Shown: positions 21,029-31,799 of the stretch, one piece after another
Layout: each line of letters opens with the position of its first letter
Position numbering within the stretch: the first letter of the stretch is position 1
Assembly: GCA_947683625.1 (NCBI GenBank)
Contig: CANTUR010000892.1
Location: forward strand, 1,159,501 to 1,223,500
Reading direction: 5' to 3'
Length of the DNA stretch: 64,000 bases
Source of the DNA: Mallotus nudiflorus
Lineage: Eukaryota; Streptophyta; Magnoliopsida; Malpighiales; Euphorbiaceae
The notes under the pieces: model-generated
What the model saw: only the letters and a program-made list of their open reading frames with translations
Told to the model about the DNA's origin: nothing
The model's database searches: none
Position numbers and translations under genes: made by a program

Positions 21029-21715
21029 TTGGCTAAATGTCCCATAAGGAATATAGCAAGCTTCATTGTATGCATCGTTAGACGTCCAACAGGGAATATA
21101 ATAAAATTCATTATAACTAGATGTCCCATAGGAAATATAGTATGCATCATTAGACGTCCCATAGGGAATATAATGAAACTCATTATCACTAAACGTCCCA
21201 CAAGGAATATAGTGTCATCATTAGACATCCCATAGAGAATATAATGAAACTCATTATCACTAGACATCCACAAGGAATATAGTATCCATTGTTAGATGTC
21301 CCACAGGGAATATAACAAAACTCATTATCACTAGACATCCCATAGGGAATATAATGTCATCGTTAGACATCCTACAAGGAATATAATGAAACTTATTATC
21401 ACTAGACGTCCCACAGGGAATATAGTGTGCATCATTAGACATTCCACAGGGAATATAACGAAACTCATTATCACTAAATGTCCCACAGGGAATATAGTGT
21501 GCATCATTAGACGTCCAACATGGAATATAACGAAGCTCATTATCACTAGACATCCCACATAGAATATAGTGTGCATCGTTAGACGTCCTATAGGGAATAT
21601 AATGAAATTCATCATTGCTAGATGTTTTGCAAGAACTATAGTAGTCTTTCAATTCGTCATTACTAAACATCCCACAAGGAATATAAAGAAACTCATTTGC
21701 ATAAAGTTCACTAGA
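21029..21715. repeat. Minisatellite of about 72 bp (two diverged halves) before the 3' LTR
   Basis: About nine units. Each contains two related halves of roughly 33 and 39 bp: (ACTAGACGTCCCACAGGGAA + TATAGTGTGCATC) and (ATTAGACGTCCCATAGGGAA + TATAATGAAACTCATTATC). Successive first halves start near 21402, 21473 and 21545. The unit core holds the palindrome GACGTC and the word AGGGAATATA. The array ends about 180 bp before the 3' LTR. The long minus-strand frames across it are low-complexity translations of the repeat, not genes. Confidence 0.85.
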
Positions 21716-21895
21716 TGTTCCATAGAAATATAGTGAGACTTGATCAATATTACATTCACTTAAAAATGCACAGAAATTTAAGCATCAACCTATCAATTAG
21801 GATACAACTAGGTATCCTAGTTCTTTCCTTTAAAATTGTGTTCTTCTACTACTTTACTACAATTTGTCAAGCAAACAGTGATAAAAGAGAGCAAC

Positions 21896-23912
21896 TACAA
21901 GCAACCAATTTCGTTATGCAATTATGCATAGTGTGATGAAAGCCCCTATAATGAAAAATTAATCCAAAAATTGATTTCTAGCATTGAAATTTGAGATTTC
22001 CAAGATTAAATTATAATGTTTTTTCGAACCTAATTGCAAAATCGTGATTTTAGAAGTTTTTTTTAAAATTTTTCTATTTCGCGACTACATAAGCAAAATG
22101 CCAGTTGGCATTTAGCTAATGCCAATCGGCATTTGCCTAATTCCAATCAGCATTAGCCAAATGTCGATCGACATTATGAAATATTTTTAATTTCTCAGTA
22201 TATTCGATCATTTTTTAGTATTTTTCTATTCATTGATTGGTTGCAAATTAATTCTAAATATTTTCTTAAAAGATAATTGTGGTTTTATGTGTTTAAAACG
22301 CATAAAATTTTGAATAATTGAGAGATAGTGTTAGTTCCTAGAATGGAGGAAGTCAGTTCGCAAGTCTTTGCTTTAAAAAGCCAAAGGCTATATTAGTGAG
22401 GCCCCTGGCTCCTGACTACATAGAAACCCTAAAAATCACAAAGAAAAAGAAAAAAATTTTCTTCACTGCAAAAAAAAAAAAAGTACTCTCTTTTGTTTTC
22501 AATAGTCCAAAAATCAATAAATGCATAGTCAATTCTCAAAACGGTGACAATCTCAATCTGAGGAGCATTCAAACAACATTTGCACAACATCTTCTACTTT
22601 TCTCTATTCTTTTATTTTAATTTTATTTTCTTTATTTTATTTTATTTTAATGATTCATTACTAACTAATCTTTTTTTTATTTTGATTGATGTCCTGTGAT
22701 GCTTTGGAGGGGAGGTCAAAGATATGTGATTTTTTTATAGTGAATGTTGAAGAATCCATGGAATGCCAAGGATTAAAGTCTGTAAAACTCCTGTATGATT
22801 TACATTTTTTATTATTTCTCTATATTATTTGATTATTCATCACTTATGGGTCGTAATTAATTTTCTTTTAATTCTCTACACTATAGGTTGTAATAGCCCC
22901 AATAGTGGGAAAATAGTGGAATAATAATTCTCTGCATTAAAGTTGATTAGTAATTAGGGTTTCACTAGGTAAAAATCAATTAAAATCAATTATGGTTATA
23001 GATTAATTTAGGGTTGCATGTAAATTGATTTAGGTTTTTTTAGAAAATCATTAAAATGTATATTTGATCTATTTTTGAATTTTATTTGTTTTGGGCTTGT
23101 TTTTTTATGTTTCTATCATCTTGGGCCCCAAGCCTATGATAGGTTCAAACCAACTAAATAAAATAGGTTTAAAATGGTTTATGTTAATTAATTAAAATCA
23201 ATTTAGGTCCATTACGTTAATTTAGACTAAGGCTCATTTTTTAACTAAAATTAATTTAGACTTAGCTTAGCCTATGTAATATCATATCCTTTAAAATAAA
23301 TAAACTTAGGCCCACATTGCACTTGAAATAAAATAAAGTTAGACTCGGCCCACTTATAAAATCCAATTTCTTTAAAACTTATAGATTTAGGCCCACCTTT
23401 AGATAATTAAAATCAATAGACTTAAGCTCACTAACTAATAACAATGTAGGTCCACCTCTAGTTCATTTTCATTTGTAAATAAAACTTTTAAATCTAGCTA
23501 ACTTTCAATAAAATTAACCTAGTTTAGACTTAAGGACTATACGCTTGAATGCATTTTTTAAAAATGATTTTATTGACTAAGTACCTTAGGGTTAGATGGA
23601 TGTTCAAATAGGGTTTAATAAAATTGCATGTAATTAGAGAATAAAGTGATAATTTATAAAGTAATTCTAAATGAACATGAGATTAAGAGAAGTTAGTGTT
23701 CCGTTCCTAGAATCTCTTGGTTGTAGTGCTAACTTTCTTTTAGAGAATCGAGTACCACCTTTCAATTTGTCCCAGTTATTACCCTAGGTGGTGACTCCTC
23801 ATCTCCACGTCATGTCTTTATGACAATGGTTAGTGTGTTCTCTAGGGCCCTGAGCCTAAACAATTTTGCGGTTGCTAAAATCTTGGATGCGTGCTAAACA
23901 CCATCATTTACA
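21896..23912 (+). repeat. 3' LTR of gypsy element D
   Basis: 2017 bp, aligning with 5827-7849. It starts TACAAGCAACC (TG mutated to TA) and ends TTTACA. It is preceded by the purine-rich GATAAAAGAGAGCAAC and followed by TCCAC, the counterpart of TCCAT at 5822-5826. Its palindrome array has four units (22097-22175) against seven in the 5' LTR. Confidence 0.92.
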
Positions 23913-26440
23913 TCCACTTCTAGGCCAGAACTTATACATATGGATTTGTTTAGACCAACTAGATTTACTAGTCTCGGTGGTATGCACTATGCATATGTAT
24001 TGGTTGATGATTACTATAGATTTACTTTAGTATGTTTCCATGCTTATAAGAATAATGCATCTAAAGCTTTTGAAAAGTTTTCAAAAAGAGTTCAAAAAGA
24101 AAAAGGTTTTTGTATTTCTTCTATTAGAAGTGATCATGGAACTGAGTTTGAAAATGAATTTTTCAAAACCTTTTATGATGAAAATGGTATTTCACATACA
24201 TTCTCTTCTCTTAGAACTCCTTAACAAAATGGGGTAGTTGAAAGGAAAAATAGAACTCTTGTGGAAATGGCTAGAACAATGCTCATAAGTATAATTTGCC
24301 TCTATACTTTTAGGCAGAAGCCGTTAACACGTCTTGCTACATTTCAAATAGATTTTTCAAAAGACCAATTTTAAATAAAACTTCTTATGAACTATAGAAC
24401 AATAGAAAACTCAAAATCTCATATCTAGAGTATTTGGATGTAAGTGCATTATATTAAACACCAAGGATAATCTTGGAAAATTTGAGTTTAAAGCCAATGA
24501 AGGAATTTTCCTAGGCTATTCTATTTCTAGTAAAGCATATAGAGTTTTTAATAAAATAACTCTAGTAGTTGAAGTGTCAATGCATGTTTTATTTGATGAA
24601 TCAAACTCACTTGGTCCTAGACAGGATATTTGTAGTGTTGATGATCTTGTAAGTAATGATGAGATTATAGAAACTCAAGAAGAAAATGCTAGTAAGTCTT
24701 TAGAACTTAAAGGTCTAAGCAAGGAGGACAATGAGGAAATGTCTCAACCTACCTTGAAGGATGACCTTCCAAAGGAATGGCAATTCAAGAAAGCCCATCC
24801 TCAAGACCTCATTGTAAGTAACACTATGAAAATGGGTAACTACTAGATTTCAATTAAAGTCTATTATTAATTTAACCTTCATTTCTCAAATTGAACCCAA
24901 AAATATTGATGAAGCTTTATGTGATGAATTTTGGGTCCTTGCTATGCAAGAAGAGTTAAATCAATTTGAGAAAAATAAGGTTTGGACCCTAGTTCCAAGA
25001 CTGAAACATCATCCTATTGTAGGTTCCAAATGGGTGTTTAGAAATAAGATGAATGAACAAGGTGTCATAACTAAAAATAAAGCTAGACTAGTAACTAAAG
25101 TTTATAATCAAAAAGAAGTCATTGATTATGATGAAACCTATGCCCCTATTGTAAAGTTAGAAGCTATTAGAATGCTACTTGTAGTTGCATCATTAACGGA
25201 TTTCAAACTTTATCAAATGGATGTTAAAAGTGCATTTTTAAATGGTTTTATTGAAAAAAAAGTGTATGTTTAACAACCTCCAGGTTTTGAAAGCTTTAAT
25301 TTTCCAAATCATGTATTTAAACTTTCCAAACCATTATATGGATTGAAACAAGCTCCTAGAGCTTGGTATGAAAGATTTAACAACTTCTTGTTAGAGAAAG
25401 GTTTCTCTAAAGGAAAAGTTGATACAATTCTTTTCATAAAGAAATCCAAGCATAATTTATTAATTGTTCAAATATAGGTTGATGACATTATATTCGGTGC
25501 TACTAACCATTGCTTGCATGATGAATTCTTTAATTTAATGTAAGGAGAATTTGAGATGAGTATGATCGATGAACTCAAATTCTTTCTTAAACTATAAATC
25601 AAGTAATGCAAAAATGGGATTTTCATCAATCAAACTAAGTATGGAAGAGACATTCTTAAAAAGTTTGGCATGGATGGAGCTAAGATAAGTAAAACTCCAA
25701 TGAGCACCACAATAAAACTTAACAAAGATGAGAATGGTAAATCGGTTAATGAAAAGTAATTTAGAGGTATGATCGGATCCCTTCTTTATTTAATTATTAG
25801 TAGAGTCGATATTATGTTTGCTATTTACTTGTGTTCTAGATTTCAATCAAGTCCTAGAGAGTCTCATTTGAATGCTATTAAAAGAATTTTCAAATATATT
25901 TATGGTATAATGCATTTAGGACTTTGGTATCCTAGGAGTTCATCCTTTAACTTGATTAGTTATTTTGATACGGACTTTGCTGGTAGTTTACTAGATAGAA
26001 CAAGCACTTTTAAAACTTGTCAATTTTTAGGACAATGTTTAGTTTCTTAGTTTAGCAAGAAACAAGTTCCAGTTGCCTTGTCCACTGCTGAAGCTAAATA
26101 TATTGCAGAAAATCTTTATTGTTCATAAGTTTTATGGAAAAAACAACAACTGTTAAACTATGGCATAAAAGTTTATCACATTCCAATCAAATGTGACAAT
26201 ACAAGTGCTATCAATCTTAGCAAAAATCCCATTCAGCATTCTAGAACTAAGCACATAGACATTGGACATCATTTCTTACATGATGATGTTAAAATTGGTA
26301 ATATCTCACTTGAATTTGTTGATACAAATAATCAACTTGTAGATATCTTCACCAAACCTCTCAATGAAGAGAGATTGAATTTCATTAAGCATGAACTTGG
26401 CATGATTGATGGTTCTAGTTTATCTTTATTTTATGTTTAA
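23913..26440 (+). pseudogene. pol pseudogene of Sirevirus A, part 2: integrase core, RT, RNase H
   Basis: The integrase core resumes with MDLFRPTRF and YVLVDDYYRFT (about 23940-24020), SDHGTEFENEF (about 24130) and NGVVERKNRTL (about 24229). After a variable linker, RT begins near 24930 (WTLVPRLKHHPIVGSKWVFR). It continues through DETYAPIVKLEAIRMLL and YQMDVKSAFLNGFI (about 25213). At the catalytic site the Tyr codon of YVDD is TAG (25475-25477), followed by VDDIIFGAT. RNase H contains SYFDTDFAGSLLDR (about 25960) and HIDIGHHFLHDDV, and the pol ends LGMIDGSS... with TAA at 26438-26440. About ten stops. This copy cannot reverse-transcribe itself. Confidence 0.9.
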
Positions 26441-27652
26441 TTAATGGTTGAATTATTTTCATGTGAAATCATGTTGTGCTTATTGATTACTTTGATTAAT
26501 AAATGTTTTTATTTTGATTTTAAAATTTTTATCATCATCAATTTATATTTGGTTTATCTTTTTAAATTTCCTTCTGCATTTTGTCAAAGGAGGAGAAATA
26601 ATTTGAGTTTGCATGTGTACCTAGTTAATTTTTTTTTAACATGTGTACTTTTTAAAAAAATTTTAAAAACTCCCTTAAAAATGTGTTTATGTTAGTGACA
26701 TTTTATATTTTTGTTTGATTTAGGGGGAGAAATTTTATTTAAATTTTTGCATGCATATTAACATTGTAAGTATGACTAATTTTGTCATATATCATATATG
26801 ACAAAAAGCCTTGTTTTGCTTACTTTGTTTATGTATGACATAGATTTTATAAAGATTTTGTGTATCTTTATTTTCATTTCCCTTTATATCTCTCTCTTTT
26901 CTTTCTATTTTTGACAAAGGGGAAGAAATATATTTAAGTTTGTTATTTGTTACTATACATGTATATAATATTTTATTATTGTGTTTATACATGCATAATT
27001 CATGTATAATTTCTTCTTAGGAATTGTTTTAATCTTTGATAAGGCATGAATATTTTTACAAAGTTTGATGTATCTTTGCTTTGTTGCTATAGGAATTTTG
27101 GTCCCTTTAAGTTCATTTCCCCTTATATCTCTCTCTTCTCCTTTTGCTTTTGTAAAAAGAGAGGGAAAGATGCTATGGATAATATGTGTTTATTTTTTTA
27201 TATGCTAAATGCTACATGATTGATTAGCTAGCTAAGCTCTATATAATCATGTGATAGTTAAGCTTGTCTAGCATTAACATTATTGTTATATGTACTATTT
27301 TTGTGATGCATTTAGTGGTACTATATGCATATATGTTTGAAATTATTTTCTGAAATTACCTAACATTTATTTAAACGATCATATTACCATATTTTATGTT
27401 TTTAATATATTTGTTCTAAGAATGCCCTGTTTTTATCCCTCTTACTATATTTTATGTTGTTTATTTTTTTTCAAGGGGAATAATCTATAAATTTATAGTT
27501 CTTATCATTTCCATATTCGTAGGGGGAGAAATAAAGAAATATATTTTATTTCATTTAGTGTCATTATTATCACAAATATTATCACACACTTTACTTTATA
27601 TTATTTTTTATCAAACTCAAAATAAGTTTGTCAAAATCAAAAAGGAGGAGAT
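26441..27652 (+). other. 3' untranslated region of Sirevirus A with multiplied polypurine tracts
   Basis: No gene. Purine tracts of the AAAGGGGGAGAAA kind recur at about 26585-26598, 26722-26732, 26916-26928, 27154-27170, 27521-27533 and 27638-27652. The last lies directly before the 3' LTR and is the functional plus-strand primer. Two of the others follow a pyrimidine tract of the type CTTTATATCTCTCTC. Repeated tracts of this kind are a known Sirevirus trait. Confidence 0.8.
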
Positions 27653-28927
27653 TGTTTACCTTAGCAATAATCATTCTTAATTTTGATCTTAACAAACTTA
27701 ATTTTGAGCATTTAATTTGTTTATTTAAGTTTGTATAATTTAGGACTCTATTGGAAGTTAAAATGAAGTATGAATATCTTGGGCTTATTCGACCTCTAAG
27801 ACTCAAGGAGGCTTTTAACATCCTTAGAGCTTCATAATGAAAAAGCTATCTTCTTCACATTTGAAGTAGACATTTGAGATTTCTGAATTAAGCTTACTTT
27901 TCAAAATTCGTGTTCATTTGGGTATCCAAATATTGAGTCAAATTCAATACATGCAGCTACCATTTTAAATTGCACAGCTCTTAGTATTTTGGAAATATCT
28001 TGAGCTACAGAAGTCCAATTGAGGTGATTCAAAATGATATGGAAAGCTAAGTCAACTAGATAAAAATTTTATGATGAAATTATAGGTAAATTCTAACTTC
28101 TCCAATAGAATATCACACTTTCAACTCGTGCATAGTTTTCTGATAACAGTCTTCCATTTTATATTGCATAGTTCTTAGTATTTCGGCAATATCCTAAGCT
28201 AAAAAAGTCCAATTGAGGTGATTCAAAATTATATGAAAATATAAATCAAATATTTACAACTTTTATGAAGAAAGTGTAGTAAAATTATAATTTCTTCCAT
28301 AGCCAATCATGGTTTCAATCAATGCATAGCAATCTGACATCATTAATTTCAATAATTCAAAATTATAAATATTGGATTCAAACTATAGCCATTTGACACA
28401 TTATTTGCACCTCCAATAGCTATATTTTTATGTGTTTATCTATATAAACACCTCTAGAGCTGAATGGAAGTTAAGACATTTTTGCTTATTATTATTCTTT
28501 ATCTTAACATTCATTAAAGCTCTCAAATTCTTAAATATTCAATTTTTATTTATAACTCTTGTGAGAGTTTGTTGTGTGTTAGAAATAGAATTTATCTTCT
28601 TCTTAAATCTTAGGATAGATTAGTAAGGAAGTGACATTTATTTCTAAAGGAATTGGTTTAAGTGTTGTCCATTGAAACACTTGGGATTTGATTTTTTGAG
28701 TGAGCCTTGAAAACTCATGTTGTAAGGTAGTAAGAGTGAGCCATAAAACTCTTGTGTAATCTCAATCTTGTGAATAAGATCAAGGGTGATTTAAAATCCT
28801 AACTTGGGGATAAGTTAGGTGGAGACGTTTGATTGTTGTTGAATCCAAACTCCTTAAATCATTGTGTTCCTCATTCTTCCTTCTCAACATTCTTTCAATT
28901 CTCCCCCTGCCCTCTAGGGCTTTTTCA
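27653..28927 (+). repeat. 3' LTR of Sirevirus A
   Basis: It starts TGTTTACC and ends TTTTTCA, followed by the target duplication CATTC at 28928-28932. It lacks about 45 bp near its end relative to the 5' LTR, between TTTCAATTCT and the C-rich run. The U3 duplication and the hairpin series (around 28663-28825) are present. Confidence 0.9.
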
Positions 28928-28932
28928 CATTC

Positions 28933-30645
28933 TACCTCCTTACCAATAGCTACTAATGCTATGAATTTAGATTCCATTATAAAATGGTTTATACAAGTTT
29001 ATTTATTTGATTCCCAAGAAATAGCACCACCTGCTAAGGTGAAAACCCATCCAAAAGTTTACTTGTAATCTTTTATAGTAATTATCAAACTAGCATCTAT
29101 ACAACCTTCAAGCACAGCTAGAAATTTATTGTATAATAATCCTAGATTCATAGTCTTTTTCAAGTAACCAAACACTCCTATAATTTCTTTCCAATGTTCC
29201 ACACTAAGATTACTCGTAAACCTAAAAAACTTACACGTTATAAAAGCACTATCTAGTTTAGTACAATGCATGCCATACATTAGACTTCCAATTGCACAAG
29301 CATATTCAATTTGAGCAACTGATCTACCAATATTTTCAGTAAATTTAGAAGAAACATCATAAGGAGTATTTGCTTATTTGATATTCAAATGTTTAAATTT
29401 ATTCAAAATTTTATTTATGTAATGAGATTGATAAAGAGCAAAACCCTACTGTGTTTTCTAATACCCAAAATAGTATCTACCTTATTTAAATATTTCATTT
29501 TAAATCTTGAGGCTAGATAATTCTTAGTATCATTAATTCCATGAATGTTAGTACTAAAAATAAGCATATCATCTACATAAAGACATATAATCACACCAAA
29601 ACTATCTGTAAACTTAGAATATATACACTTATCGACACTATTATAAGTAAAACCATATTCTAAAATCACATAATCAAATTTTTCATGCCATTGTTTTAGT
29701 GGTTGTTTTAATCCATACAAGCATTTTATCAACTTGCAGACTTTATGTTCATTTCCTGGTAGAATAAAACCTTCAGGTTATTCCATATACACTTCTTCAT
29801 CCAAGTCACAATTCGAAAAGGCCATTTTAACATCCATTTAATGTACATATAAATTGTATGTCAAAGATAAAGCTAAAAGTACTCTTATAGATGTTATACA
29901 AGCCACAGGAGCATATGTATCAAAATAGTCTATTCCTTTCTTTTGCCATCCCTTGGCTACTAACCTTACTTCAAAAGTTTGTATAGAGCCATCAGTATTA
30001 TATTTTCTTCTAAAAACCCAATTACATCTAATTGCCTTAGATCCTGGAGGTAAATCAATAATTGTTCAAGTATTATTGAATAATAATGAATCCATTTCAT
30101 CATTAATATCCTCCTTCCAAAAAGCAATATCTAAAGACAACATTGCCTCTTTATAAGTCTTAGGATCATCTTCAACCAGTAATAAAATTGGAATTTTATT
30201 AAGTACATCAACTTTATTCCCCTCAACTAACGAAATAATAGATTGTGAAGATATAAAATCTAAATGCAAATTCTTTTCCTTTCTAGCTCATACACTTTGC
30301 CTAACTTCAATGGAAGAATCAATTTGATTTCTTTCATTGTTTGAGGAACTAATATTGATTGGCTCCTTATCAACTTACGATGTATTAGGTTCATCTAATA
30401 TATGGGAGTTGTTTTAAAATTTACTTTCAATAAACTCAACATTTGTCGATTCCACAATTACATTAGAATTGGAATCTAAAATTCTATATGCTTTTGAATT
30501 TTCAGTATAGCCAACAAACATACCCCTTAAAGCTCTAAGTCCCAATTTCATCCTTTTAGGATCCAAAACTTTATAAAATGCAAGATAGCCCTAAACTCTA
30601 AGATATCTTAAATTTGGCTTTCTTTTCTTCCATAATTCATATACA
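28933..30645 (-). pseudogene. Copia element C: integrase end, RT and first part of RNase H
   Basis: Read from 30645 downward on the minus strand, the integrase tail shows YELWKKRKPNLRYLRV, VLDPKRMKLGLRALRGMFV and GYTENSKAYRILD. RT begins near 30080 (LPPGSKAIRCNWVFRRKYN), then VLLALSLTYNLYVH, MDVKMAFSNCDLDEEVYME and IKCLYGLKQPLKQWH (about 29730). The catalytic YVDDMLIF is intact near 29578-29555. RNase H starts near 29090 with GWVFTLAGGAISW and MESKFIALVAIGKEVE, where Sirevirus A interrupts it. The rest is at 1811 and below. Stops are frequent. The 5' part (gag, protease, most of integrase, 5' LTR) is missing; the sequence stops where chromovirus E begins. Confidence 0.9.
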
Positions 30646-30649
30646 GTCT

Positions 30650-31770
30650 GAGGCTAGGACCTTTATTGTTGGGCAACCTCCACCACCCCTACCCCTTGTT
30701 ATACATGTATTACAGCTTCATCCTAGAGTACTTACAAAGACTATTGTTGCTACTTTAACAACCCAAGAATAAAGGAGAAGGCCTGGTGAAATAATTGAAC
30801 ATGCTAAGAAATGTAGGGCATTTGAATCTCATGGCTCTATTGATTCTCTAGAGGCAGATAAATGGTTGAGAGCTACAGAGAAAGCATTAAATACTTTTGC
30901 ATTAACTAAGGCACATAAAGTTAATAATGTGTATAGCCTTCTACATGATATGGCACATGCTTGGTTTGCTCAGATTAGATTATTGCATGAAGGTTAGTTA
31001 ACTTAAGATGTGTTTAAGGTTGAGTTCTATAAGGAATACTTGATAGATGCATTTAAGATTGAAAGGCAGAATGAGTTCATTGCCTTAAAATAAGGGGTTA
31101 ATGTCAGTGCGAGGATATATGGATAAATTTGAAGAGTTATATAGGTATGCTTCAGATATTCTCCTAGCTCAAGCTTAGAAGTGTTACAAGATTAAAGAGG
31201 GCCTACAAACTATGTTAAAGAATGAATTATCACTATATGAAGGCTAGAATTTTAAGGGTTAGTTAAGAAGGTAGTTGAGAAAGAGAAGCTAAGGGATGAG
31301 ATAGAGCAAGAGGGAAAGTTTAAGGCTCCAGTTTAGGCAAGAAAATTAAAGGGATTCAGTAAAGGAGATGGTACATCTCAGCAAATATCAAAGTTAAAAG
31401 GATTCAGAGGCAATAGAGTGCCTTGGACTTAGTTAGGCACTTATAAACCATAGTCCTCTTAGTTCAGTCAAAGCTCTATAAGACAATCTATGGCTAGTGT
31501 AAGTAGTTCATTTAAAAGGACCACACCTTATACTACTTGTGGTCATGTTCACACAGGAGGAGATTGTAGGAAGAGGACTATTCAATGCTTTGAATATGGT
31601 GGATTCAGACAAATTAGGAGGATTCTCCTAATCTTGCACAGTTTGGCCCTAGTACTGGTAGAGGAGTCCAAAGCATGAATGGTAGAGGAGGTAGGACTTT
31701 CGGATTTAGTAGAGATACAAGTAGAGGTTTATGAGCCAGTGTTAGTCGAGAGGGTGGTGTATCCATATCG
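30650..31770 (+). pseudogene. gag pseudogene of chromovirus E
   Basis: The gag core reads IIEHAKKCRAFESHGSIDS, LEADKWLRATEKALNTFAL and LLHDMAHAWFAQIRLLHEG (about 30780-30995), the retrotrans_gag pattern (E-A-x-x-W-L). A degenerate zinc knuckle region occurs near 31528-31610 (TTCGHVHTGGDC). The N-terminus is missing and stops occur about every 40-60 codons. It would have made the particle shell. Confidence 0.75.
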
Positions 31771-31799
31771 ACATAACCTACTCGGCTTATACAGATAGA

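Larger units (their letters stand above)
5827..23912 (+). mobile_element. Giant gypsy element D (Tat/Ogre group) with antisense genes
   Basis: The element is 18,086 bp, with LTRs at 5827-7849 and 21896-23912 and termini TG...CA (the TG of the 3' LTR has mutated to TA). The target duplication is TCCAT/TCCAC. The primer site is followed by a 1-kb leader, then gag, protease, G-patch, RT, RNase H, a second (archaeal-type) RNase H and integrase. The second RNase H and the G-patch mark the Tat/Ogre clade. After integrase come short Tat-type repeats, two antisense genes (PMD-like and DUF7745-like), a minisatellite and the 3' LTR. All coding parts have stops. By eye the LTRs differ at about one base in ten. 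It sits in sense orientation inside the integrase of Sirevirus A. Confidence 0.93.
1817..28927 (+). mobile_element. Copia element A, Sirevirus lineage, interrupted by element D
   Basis: The element has LTRs of about 1.3 kb at both ends, TG...CA termini, a tRNA-iMet-type primer site just inside the 5' LTR and a polypurine tract just before the 3' LTR. The 5-bp target duplication CATTC is perfect (1812-1816 and 28928-28932). Without the inserted gypsy element D and its duplication, the element is about 9.0 kb. The order gag, protease, integrase, RT, RNase H and the FGAT segment after the catalytic YVDD position fit the Sirevirus (SIRE) lineage. So do the long noncoding tail and multiplied polypurine tracts. 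All frames are broken. By eye the LTRs differ at roughly one base in ten, so the insertion is old. It lies antisense within the RNase H of copia C. Confidence 0.92.

Noticed and set aside
21007..21670. Long minus-strand open frames of repeated IFPVGHLVIMSFVIF-like peptides
   Set aside because: They are translations of the ~72-bp minisatellite; the reading frame is open only because the repeat lacks stops in that phase.
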